Assembly: GCA_034509755.1 (NCBI GenBank)
Contig: CM067551.1
Coordinates: 16,860,501-16,924,500 of the forward strand
DNA from: Anisodus tanguticus
Lineage: Eukaryota > Streptophyta > Magnoliopsida > Solanales > Solanaceae
DNA length: 64,000 nucleotides
Direction of reading: 5' to 3'
The notes beneath the pieces are model-generated. The model did no database searches. It saw only the letters and a list, made by a program, of their open reading frames with translations, and was not told the DNA's origin. Every line of letters begins with the position of its first letter. Position 1 is the stretch's first letter. The position numbers and the translations under genes were made by a program. Positions 21,898-30,790 of the stretch are shown piece by piece.

Positions 21898-23828
21898 TAA
21901 CTGATTGTCGGTTGATATAACTTACCTTTTCTGTCTCTGATTCTTCTTCTGTTACACTAACATAGAAATCTTCGTAATCATACCATTTATTATTATCTTC
22001 TTTAATCTGCTGCAGGCTCATTATAAATTGTTCTGTATTTATGTATTTTACTCCTGTTTTCTTTAGCTTCGGGCACCTATTTGCATAGTGTCCTTTCTCA
22101 TTGCAATTCCAACATTTGCATTCTTTAACTTTTTCTTCCTTGGTTTTAGACTTGTCTGCTTCTATAGGATTTACGTTTCTTCTTTTCCTAAATTTTCTTT
22201 TATATCTAAATTTACTCCTGGTGTCTGGATTATTCCTATATCTCCTGAATCTCTTTTTCTTATAGGGTTTATAGGGTTTATAATAAGGTTTTTTCTTATA
22301 TCTTCTATATCTCTTATCTTTGTAATCTCTTTCGTATTTATTCTTGTATTTTCTGTGTTTCTTATGTTTTCTATACTTCTTTTCTTTTCTATTGTCATCG
22401 CATCCAAATATTAATCTTCTTTCAGTAAATCCACATATTTCCCTTAATCCTATTTTCTTATCTTTTTTAATTTTTTGTTGTAGTCGATATTCTTCGCATT
22501 TTCTCATTAGATATGCTCTCAAAACTCGTATTCTTTCTCCTAGGGTGTTCTCCTTAGGTTCTAACTGTACATATTCTTTTGATATTTCAATATTATATGG
22601 TACTGGTAAATGATCGTAATATAGTTGTTGGTAAATCATGCCTTCTTCTGGTAAGAATCTAGCTTCGTAAAAGAACTTACTAAAGCTAATTGTATATTCT
22701 CGTAGTTTATTTATCTTACAACATTTCATATTATTCGGTTCATAATAATCTCGCTTTTCTCTCGGCTAGTACATTTTCTCTCGGCTACTAACCATTTTTC
22801 GCCTAAAAATTCTCTTTTTAACGAGAGATCGAATATCATTAACATTGATTTCCAATCGTCGCATAACTTAATACTTCACTTCTCACCGATATGCTATTGA
22901 TTCTATCCAAGATGTCTTTGATTTTCCGATTAGAGTTCTTGATATTAAGTCATACATGTAATCTAAGTTTTCTGTTTGCGTACTATTCATTAATGCTATA
23001 TACATTCCTAAGTTCCAGTCTGTTATTCTTCTTCCTACTTCTTGTTCGTCGTAAACATTGTCTAAATCTAGAAAATATCCATTATAGTTTACTCCTTGGG
23101 TCATTGATCCTACTAATTCTTTAAATTCAGCCTGTTGTCGTACAGGTATATGGTCTGGTAATCTTGTATTCCTTCTAGTTATTACTTCTAGATTAGGGTC
23201 TATTAAATCTTCTTCGTGTAGTCATCTCGCATCTTCATTGATTATATTTTCTGATTCTATCTCGCTTTCAATTGGTCCATTATATTCATCCTCTATATCG
23301 CTATCCGGTTCATCTTCTATTATCGCGTTTACTCTTTTTTCTTTTTTTCAAAGCTTCTATTATTTGGTTGTTTTCCTTTACTATCTCAAAGATCTTCGAG
23401 TTTTCTTCTTCTATAAATTCTACTACTTGCAATTCTTGATTTTCATCTTCTGTGTGATTGCTACTTGACGTAGTTTCATTGCTTAATTTTATCTTTCGTT
23501 CTTTCTTTTTTCCTTTTAACCTTTTTAACTGTTCTGTTAAGATGTGCACTTCTTCTCTGAGTTCCGATATTTCCTGTTTCAACTCTTCCTTTGTTTCTCT
23601 TAGTTCTATCTTAGTCTCTTTCAACATTGTTTTCGTATCTTTATGCTTTCTTTTATATTTTTTGTATTTGTCATACCATTCAGCATTATCGTTTGATTTT
23701 AACTTTAGATTTTCTGCTTTTAATTCATTTATCTGTTGTTCTTGTTTATCTATCTTTAGAGATTCGTAAGTTGGCTTTTCTTCTTCTTTTACGGGGACTT
23801 TTTCTTCTTTTATCGGCTTAGATCTCAT
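21878..23828 (-). pseudogene. Pararetrovirus coat protein, broken
   Basis: The N-terminal ORF 23828-23310 is highly charged with a long coiled coil (KETKIELRETKEELKQEI region) and an acidic end. A frameshift in an A-rich run near 23340, a TGA near 23223 and further stops near 22740-22881 separate it from the central domain (23104-22883, VGRRITDWNLGMYIALM) and the C-terminal ORF (22729-21878). The latter has a strongly basic Lys/Arg/Tyr-rich stretch and a CCHC zinc knuckle CWNCNEKGHYANRC, followed by an acidic tail. This is the layout of caulimovirus coat proteins: acidic N-terminus, core, basic region, zinc finger, acidic C-terminus. Its stop overlaps the polyprotein start (21897) by 20 nt. 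Confidence 0.85.
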
Positions 23829-23906
23829 TGGTTCGTATTTATACCTTTCTTTTTCTATAATCTCGCTTTCCGTGAGTTCTTAGAAATGTAATCGCACTAG
23901 GTTCCA

Positions 23907-24341
23907 TTAGAATTTTCCTTCTTTATTTAGTCTTGTTAGTCCGCCTAGAGTATCTATTACATCTTTTGGCAATTTTGGTTTTATTTTGCTTATATCTACC
24001 ATTATAGGTATTTTGCTTCTTCTCCATGCATCTATTGGTACTATTTCTGGTTTATGGGTAGTCGTTTTTTCTATAGTCGTTTCTTTACTCGTCTTGGCTT
24101 CTTCACTAGTTTCCTTTTGTTTTCCTTTGCTCTTTTCTTCTAGTAACATATTCAGTTTTTCTAGTATTAATTTAAATGTTGGTATTTCGATACATTCCAT
24201 AAGTTAGTCAGTTCTTCTCTAATTAATCGTTGGATTTATTCGATTATCTTTTACTTCATCCATTAGTAGTAATATACTTTTCATTTTTTCTTTTAATATA
24301 ATCTCTTCCCATAACGCATTTATTTTCTCGTTATTACTCAT
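23907..24341 (-). pseudogene. Small viral ORF, virion-associated-protein position
   Basis: An ATG at 24341, overlapping the upstream ORF by 8 nt, opens a 40-codon reading (MSNNEKINALWEEI) that stops at 24219. The same frame reopens at 24200 (MECIEIPTFKLILEKL) and runs to 23907, with a leucine-rich helical start, a Lys/Thr/Glu-rich middle and an end LGGLTRLNKEGKF. Only about 20 nt with two stops separate them, so they may be one gene broken by small indels. Position suggests the capsid-associated protein; no motif proves it. Confidence 0.5.
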
Positions 24342-24564
24342 AATCGTGGTTGTTTATTCGTTTCTTCCATCCATTACCTACGTCTATCCATATCTTACTA
24401 AACTTTTCGCATTGTTTTTCCAATTGTGCTATATCATTTTCTAATTTCATTTCTTTTACACCGTACTCTAAGTATTTTAGTTGGGAATATATTTCTCCCG
24501 ATAAGGCCGTCTTTATAGTTTTTAATTTCTGTTTTTTCTTTATTATTTTTAACTGTACGTTCAT
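24334..24564 (-). CDS. Small viral ORF after the movement protein (76 codons)
   Basis: The ATG at 24564 overlaps the stop of the movement protein (24561) in an ATGA arrangement, as expected for termination-reinitiation translation. The product is Lys/Glu-rich and mostly helical, with a likely coiled coil (MKLENDIAQLEKQCEKF). It occupies the place of the insect-transmission-factor gene of caulimoviruses, but no sequence evidence supports that role. The frame is uninterrupted. Confidence 0.5.
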   Translation of the reverse strand: MNVQLKIIKKKQKLKTIKTALSGEIYSQLKYLEYGVKEMKLENDIAQLEKQCEKFSKIWIDVGNGWKKRINNHDYE

Positions 24565-25620
24565 ATTTTATTGATGAATCTAGTTTTACCTTGATCATTA
24601 ATTTCTATTCCGTTATTGTTTATCTTGTAACTTATCATAGATAAAAAATCGCTTCCTAATAATAATTCATTTAAGCTATCATATTCTATTACTCCTATAT
24701 TGATTTTATATTCTAGGTCTTGAATCTTAAATCTTAAATTTACACTTTTGGTAATTATTATTTCTCTTTCATTTTCTGGGTAATTATAAGTTTGTGGTTC
24801 TATTATACTACACTCGTTTTCGTTTATTTTACTTATATGTATAAAACTTTTAATTTCTCTAGTATTTATTTCAGCTATTCCGTCCATAATTATCATGTTT
24901 TTAAATATTATAACTTTGATTTTTAATCTATTACAGTCTATATTTATCAGGTCAATAGTTCTAGGTTCTATTCTTTGTAAACTATGTGATGATTCTCTGG
25001 TTATACTTAGTCTTGATCCTTCTACTTTTGGAATTAATCTTTTTGAAGGTGTTAATGTTCGGTTTTAAAATCCATGAATATTTCCTCTGGTATGGTAATC
25101 CTAGAATTTTCTTTATGTTCTATTTGTTCAAGTATTTCCTTATATATTCTTGGTACTATTATATTCATCTCATGTTGTTTCCTTACATGGTGATTTCCTG
25201 TTAAGGCATATATCATTTTAGTTTCTATACTCATTACTTTGCTTCCTGGTGGCATTTCTATTCCATCTAATTTATAATATAATGTTAAAGCTAAATCTTT
25301 ATGTTCGTCTTTTAACGATACACTAAAGTCTCGGTTGTATAGTAAATTTTAATTTCGATATATCAAATTTCCTTTAATTACGATATTAATGCATCCCGCA
25401 AATTTCCTAATATTCCGTCATCTACGTATATCCGTATAGGTGTATCAATATTCTTTTGAAAGTATGCTTTTATCGTGAATTCTACTCCTCCAAAGTAAAT
25501 ATTCCTGTATTTCTTTGCCTCTTTAGTCGATAGTTTGGCTAATTCTCTTTTTATTACCTCATCGCTTATCAAATTAATCTTTGTTCTTCCATTTGTACTA
25601 GTTGTATCAATTATATTTTG
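24561..25620 (-). pseudogene. Pararetrovirus movement protein (30K type), 5'-truncated
   Basis: The reading is open from the insertion junction at 25620 with no clear start codon before the 30K-type core (YFGGVEFTIKAYFQKNIDTPI), so the N-terminus is missing. It stops at 25378, continues in a second frame at 25255-25052 (SKVMSIETKMIYALTGNHH), then in a third frame to 24561 (REIKSFIHI and LLLGSDFL). At least two frameshifts are present. Proteins of this family make tubules through plasmodesmata for cell-to-cell spread. The C-terminal part has a motif resembling one in the viral protease. Confidence 0.8.
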
Positions 25621-25685
25621 TTGACTGCCGATTCTTGAGAGCTTTGTTCATAACTTCATTTGCGAGAGGTTATGTCTTTTCCTTT

Positions 25686-26786
25686 CTAGGAAAGGTATCT
25701 TAAAAAAAATTGAGCATTCCTTGATTCCATGATTGTACCCCCGTGGATATTTGGAATATCTGACTTATGCACTAAGAAGCGATAAGAACTACTAATATTT
25801 GCATATCCGATGAATATGCAATCTACAGTCTTAGGCCCAATCTTGACCTGTTTTGGCTTGGGTACTTCAACCTTTGTCAAACAACCCCACACCTTTAAAT
25901 ATTTATAAGTGAGTTTCTTTCCCTTCCATGATTCAAATGGAGTTTTGTCCTTACCCTTATGTGGGACTCTGTTTAGAATAGTATTAATGGTAAGGACCGT
26001 TTCTCCCCACATGTTTTGTGGAAGACCGGAATTGATGAGCAAGGCATTCATCATTTCCTTCAATGTGCGGTTCTTACGTTCCGCCACACCGTTCGACTGA
26101 GGTGAGTATGGAGTCGTCGTTTGATGAACAATGCCCGATTCGGCACAATATTCCTCAAATGGCGCTACATATTCTTCCCCTCTATCACTACGAATGGATT
26201 TAATCCGCATTCTTAGTTGGTTCTCAACTTCTGCTTTGTAACGTCAGAACGCTTCAAAGACTTCATCCTTACTTTTCAACAAGTAAAGGTAACAATACCT
26301 TGTGCTATCATTAATGAATGTCACAAAGTACTTGTTCCCCCCTCTAGTTTGTGCAAACTTCAAATCACATATATCTATGTGAATAAGTTCTAGAAGAGTG
26401 GTATTCCTTTCGGCGGATCGAAAATGAAGCTTTGTGAGTTTTGCCTCTACGCACACCTCACATTTATGTTGAGGGTTTACGTCGATAGACGACAACAACT
26501 CTAACTTGACCAACCTTTGGATGGACTTGTAGTTGACATGTCCTAATCTATGATGCCATAAATTAGAGGACTCAAGCAAGTAAGAAGAAACTTCAATATT
26601 ATTGATTGTACATAATACAGACATGACATTAACTTTGAAGAGGAATTCACAAACGAATCCTCTTCCCACAAACGTTTCATTCTTAGTGATTACAAATTTA
26701 TTGGACTCAAACACTAGCCTAAAACCATCATTACCCAATAAATGACCTGAAATTAAATTTCTTCTAATCTCAGGAACATGCATCAC
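25686..26786 (-). pseudogene. E3 integrase
   Basis: 26786-26244 contains the pre-integrase HHCC region (LWHHRLGHVNYKSIQRL and CEVCVEAKLTKLHF) and the first catalytic Asp (IHIDICDLK). 26210-25686 contains SIRSDRGEEYVAPF (second Asp) and SPQSNGVAERKNRTL (Glu), then NMWGETVLTINTILNRVP. One frame change near 26230 separates the halves. All catalytic residues are present. The viral insertion begins about 60 bp downstream. Confidence 0.87.
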
Positions 26787-26807
26787 CTCCTTCAGAGTGA
26801 GCTCATT

Positions 26808-27905
26808 TCAAGAAGTCATCTTCAGGACTACCTTTCCTACGCCCAGCACGTCAGAGGAAACGTTGTTGCCCATGAACAACTTCTTATTTGTAACCGGTGT
26901 ATAAGTGGAGAAGGCATCTCTATTGGAACAGATGTGTCTTGTAGCACCTGTGTCTATCCACCATTGCATGGGATTCTCAACAAGGTTTGCTTCTAGCACC
27001 ACCGCTTAGAACTCCGCAATCATGTGATGACAGTTTCCTTTGAACTTCTTCGCTGCTTGGGTCTTGCCGTCTTTCTGGAACTTGCACTTCTTGCTTGGGT
27101 TCCCTTTGGCCTCGACCAGATTTGCCTTCTTATTATCTTCCTGAATTTGGAGTTTGATAATAAGTTCTTCAAATGTCATCTCATTTGTCTTGAGTTTTAA
27201 GTAACTCATTCCACGAAGGAGGTAACTTTTCAATCAGTGATGCAACCAAAAACTGCTCATTTGGTTTCATACTTCCAAATCCAGGTGATGTAGAATCATT
27301 TGGAATTCCTGGACTTAGGACATCACTGTTTTACTATCCACCATTTGAAATTTCAGGAATTTCCCAACGATGAATTTCTTAGTACCTGCATCTTGTGCAT
27401 TGAACTTCTTTTGCAACTTCTCCCAAAACTCTTTGGTGGTGCCAACGGTGCAATACACCGTGTAGAGAGGGTCTGACAAGCAGTTCAATATATAGTTCTT
27501 ACACATGAAATCACTATGACTCCATGCATCAAGAACCATCTTCATGCCATTAATGACATGTATACCTAGCCCCACTTCAGCTGTTTCAGTAGGCGAAGGG
27601 TCCATTTCATCTATAACTTGTGGAGGATCTTATGTTAGGAAACGAGTCATTCCCATAACAGTCAGATAAAATAACATCTTTTGTAGCCATCTCTTGAAGT
27701 TGGAGCCCATGAACTTTTCAGGGCGTTCATGGTGGAATCCAGCGGGTGGAGGAACGACAACGTTCCCTTGAACAGCAGTAAAGGCGTTGGATGAGCCTTG
27801 AGCAACCGGAAAGGCATTAGGTGTGCCTTGAGCAGTGGGGAAGACAGAGGGATTACCTTGAGCAGCAGCAGCAGAATCAGAAGCAATTTGTTCTCTTGCA
27901 GTCAT
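26808..27905 (-). pseudogene. E3 gag and protease
   Basis: The ATG at 27905 (minus) opens MTAREQIASDSAAAAQGNPS, a Gln/Gly/Ala-rich start with repeated QGxxNAF units, then HHERPEKFMGSNFKRWLQKM (copia gag). A stop near 27628, 27605-27315 (KNYILNCLSDPLYTVYC, KEFWEKLQKKF) and 27233-27006 continue it. The CCHC zinc knuckle present in E6 at this point is deleted. The protease site WWIDTGATRHIC is intact at 27002-26808. Confidence 0.87.
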
Positions 27906-27925
27906 CTTTCTAAGTACTTTCTACA

Positions 27926-27940
27926 CAATCTTATCTTAAA
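27926..27940 (-). promoter_or_regulatory. E3 primer-site position: LTR-complementary 15-mer
   Basis: One base after the 5' LTR end the minus strand reads TTTAAGATAAGATTG. It is not a tRNA-Met type site. It pairs with CAATCTTGTCTTAAA inside the same LTR (28088-28102): 14 Watson-Crick pairs and one G-U. Confidence 0.6.
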
Positions 27941-27941
27941 T

Positions 27942-28885
27942 TGTTGGGATACAATTATTGTAGGGAATGGGAAGTAAGTAACTATTACAATGGTAAGAAA
28001 GGATAAACTAAATATTACAATAAACTGTAAATCAAGAACTTAACAAACTGCTTTGTGATTTGCTGAGTCGAGTGATGACACTCTGTCTTTAAGACAAGAT
28101 TGCCCCGTATATCTCATTTTACGTTATCGGGAAATAGTCTCCCAAGATACAACAACAACTTAACAATTGAGCAAAAGAAACTCAAGTGTTACTCTTGAAG
28201 AACTTTGAGTATATAACTTTGCTAGAGTGGAAGAAGATGAATTCAGAAAATTTTGGAGTATTTTCTAAGTGTTGTGTAGTGTTCTTTAATTGAGCCAAAT
28301 GCCTCAATTTATAGTGTAAGGAAAGGACCCCTCAACTAGCCAACTAATGACCTTCAATAGCCATGTAATGACACTTAATTGAGAGGTTACATTCAACCAA
28401 ATAATGGTTGAATTCATGTGTCAAGTAATGAAGAATCAATGTTCAAAAACCAGCCCAAAGGTCAGAACTTTTCAACTTCCCGTCGCAGCATTCTGCCTCC
28501 GAAGTGCCGCGGCTCCGTGAATTAGCGCCGCGGCTCCAAAGAATCGAAGACCCAATTAGCGTCGCGGCGCTCCGTCGCCTCGGCTCCGACGGGGCTGCGC
28601 CGCGGCCCTTCGCGACTATTTTCGACATGTTTCATCTTACACTTTGTACACTTCTTCCTTCGTTTACCAACGTGGAATACTCTGTCATTTGGCCAATAAC
28701 CGTCCATCATTTTATGTCTCAAACGTATTACATATGTACCAATATTTCTTTCACTAATGAAATTTGCGATACTTGGCACTACGTGTGCACGTGTGTGGAA
28801 ACGGCGTTTCCGACGTGCGAGGCCCCAATTGTTTAAGTCATAAATAATGGGATATACTTAATTCCACATTAGTAAATTTCGAACA
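27942..28885 (-). repeat. 5' LTR of E3 (right end)
   Basis: It matches 13909-14880. On the minus strand it carries the TATA box CTATAAATTGAG (about 28303-28314) and a GC-rich block (28490-28620). Confidence 0.9.
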
Positions 28886-29366
28886 GACAATGCCAGTAAC
28901 GGTAGTCACATTACTGTTGTGGGATGACAAGTCATTTAGTAAGGAAAGTAGGTATTGTGACCGAGGTGATATTAGGGGTGTCGAGGCGATTGTTACAATG
29001 ATGGTAGGTATTGAGATGTGCTCGGTGGTGACAGAGGCAGTGTCCTGATGGTGGAGGTGGCAGGGAAGTGGTGGTTGAGGTAATGGCTACAGTGGAGCTA
29101 AAGGCAATATGAAAGAGAAAGAGAAAAAAATAAAATAAAAAAAGTTATATTTTTTATTTGTTTTCCCTGTTGATACGTGTAATTAAGGACCCACATTAAT
29201 AGCATGATATATTTGTTCACGCTCCACATGAGATGTGGGAGGCACACGCACATCGATATGTATCAAAATGACACATTAATTGTCTTCTTAGAGGATTTAA
29301 GTGGTATATATCTCAGTTAGAGTGTTCAAGTAAAATTCCTAAAAAAATTCAAGAGTCTATTACGCT

Positions 29367-29699
29367 ATATATATATATATTTTCTCTAATACATCTATCA
29401 AACAACCTCGTTAAATCTCTTATACTTTCTAGTTCATACTCCTCAAAATAGCTGAAAGGGAGGCTGGGAGGGGATGATTTAGTTAACCTACAAATTATAC
29501 GAAAATGGCATGCATTAAATTTGTATATACGCATAATTTTTCTTTATACTTATAACGAATTTATAAGCTGTACCAAAATCATCTACTAAATAAATTACTA
29601 AACCTTATTTCCAATAGAATATGTAATTAAACTCTTAGCCAATATACAAATATGCCCTGAGACTACATTATAAAACATACTTACACTAAATAAATAAAT
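29367..29699. other. Upstream region of the TRAF gene
   Basis: A short (TA)n run (29367-29381) next to the TIR-element end, then AT-rich sequence without recognised features. It probably contains part of the TRAF promoter. Confidence 0.4.
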
Positions 29700-29788
29700 A
29701 AGTAAGCTTCTTCAACATTGAAATCCCTCCTCACTTTCTCTTTAGCTGCCATTCCGCCATTGATACACCTCTATTTTTTAATTCAGGT
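29700..29788 (+). other. Possible 5' UTR exon of the TRAF gene
   Basis: A pyrimidine-rich leader-like stretch ends in AATTCAG followed by a GTCCTT donor-like site. An acceptor-like GACAG lies at 30764-30769, shortly before the start codon at 30791. A 5' UTR intron is common in this gene type, but there is no direct proof. Confidence 0.3.
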
Positions 29789-30384
29789 CCTTTTTCTCCC
29801 TTGATATACGCTTCTAATTTTGTAATATTCACTACTTCCATATTTTCTTTTCCCTTCTTTTTTTTTAATCTTGCGCCTTTGTTTTGCTTGCTTTAGGCAT
29901 TTAGGTTTAGGCTTCTTATTGATGCGGATAATTTAGTAATTTCACTTTTTCGATCCTTTAATCAGGAGTTTGTTTCCTCATTCTCTATTCGAGTTAACAT
30001 CCAATTTATGTAATTGCTGAGGTTTGCTTATTATATTGATTGAGTTAGAGTGCTTTTAATTTATCGGAAAGTTGAAAGGAAATAGGGTTTATCATAAGAT
30101 ATTTTTATTGTTGGTATTCAGTTTGAGGAGTTTTAGTGATGTTCAGTCCTTGATGATTACCAATTTCAATAGGTGTTTGAAAATTGAACTTTGCATTATC
30201 CAGAAGTTAGAATTCTTAATGTTAATGCAATGAGAGTGGCTACCTTTATTAGAAGAATACTAATAATTTATGAAGATCTGCATACTGCATTACTTTTCAC
30301 TTTCTGAATTTAATTCTCTATAAATGTAAGCGGAAGCTTTAGCATTTTTTTTGTAAAGATTAGTTAGGAGTAATTCGTAATTAT

Positions 30385-30722
30385 TTCCTTGAGCCGAGTG
30401 TCTATCGGAGACGAACTCTCTACCATTACAAGGTAGGGGTAAGGTCTGCCAGTGGCCGAGCTAGGATTTTTATTAAGGGGGTTAAAAAATATGTAAAGTA
30501 AAGTCACGAAGAAGACAAGGTAGATTCAACATCTACTGTATATACATAAAAAATAACTTTAACCTTGTATATAAGGTGTAATGTTTTTGCCAAAAGGGGT
30601 TTGGATGAACCCCTAACCACTTACTGGCTTCGCCTTGGTCTGCGTACACTCTACCCTCCCCAGACCCCCACCTACCCCCACCTGGTGGTGGGATTATACT
30701 GGGTATATTGTTATTGTTGTTG
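30385..30722 (+). repeat. RTE-tail/Au-like SINE sequence with a hAT-like insertion
   Basis: On the plus strand it runs from a CTATCGGAGACGAACTC block to CCCCAGACCCCCACC and a tail TTGTTATTGTTGTTG. This is the 3' sequence shared by nightshade RTE LINEs and their SINEs, and is also seen inverted at 34190, 44135 and 44620. It is interrupted at 30450-30636 by another element. Confidence 0.65.
30450..30636. mobile_element. Small hAT-like MITE, 187 bp
   Basis: It lies between two copies of GGTCTGC (30443-30449 and 30637-30643) inside the SINE-like repeat, whose sequence is continuous when it is removed. The ends CAGTGGCCGAGC and (complement) AGGCGAAGCCAG are imperfect inverted repeats of hAT style. 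Confidence 0.6.
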
Positions 30723-30790
30723 TATTAGTTAATGTGTAACGGGGTTTAACATCTCTGTACTGAAGACAGGTGAAGGTGGTGGAGTGAGAA

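Larger units (their letters stand above)
17210..25620 (-). mobile_element. Endogenous pararetrovirus (Caulimoviridae), about 8.4 kb
   Basis: The minus strand carries, in order: movement protein, two small ORFs, coiled-coil and zinc-finger coat protein, protease-RT-RNase H polyprotein, a transactivator-position ORF, then a non-coding region with a 35S-like TATA box. This is the caulimovirus-type order; TVCV-like (solendovirus-type) copies are known in nightshade genomes, and genus assignment is inference. The junctions are defined by comparison with E6, which is uninterrupted at 54640-54710. The copy is not complete: the movement protein start and the adjoining leader are missing at the 25620 end. 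Frameshifts and stops break several genes. Confidence 0.9.
13909..28885 (-). mobile_element. Ty1/copia element E3, enlarged by a pararetrovirus
   Basis: It has LTRs of 972 and 944 bp and a minus-strand gag-protease-integrase-RT-RNase H order. The outer flanks AACAA (13904-13908) and GACAA (28886-28890) are a probable 5-bp target duplication with one change. Without the viral insertion it is about 6.6 kb. It belongs to the same family as E6. The viral DNA lies in the linker between integrase and RT. Confidence 0.88.
13280..29366. mobile_element. Element with terminal inverted repeats, host of the nested insertions
   Basis: The outer sequences AGCGTAATA at 13280 onward and its complement ending at 29366 begin two inverted, diverged but recognisable copies of about 110 bp (13280-13395 and 29258-29366). 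Shared blocks include AACTGAGA and ATACCAC. With copia E3 removed the element would be about 1.1 kb. The interior (13396-13908, 28886-29257) has no recognised gene; its right part is rich in GGT. This suggests a MULE-like or other non-autonomous DNA transposon. No clear outer target duplication. Confidence 0.6.

Noticed and set aside
22088..22414. Long hydrophobic ORF on the plus strand
   Set aside because: It is the antisense of the Lys/Arg-rich coat protein segment; complementing AAR codons yields Phe/Leu-rich text.
24561..24896. A second, separate viral protease gene
   Set aside because: It has a protease-like end motif but no DTG/DSG active site, and is continuous with the movement protein reading.
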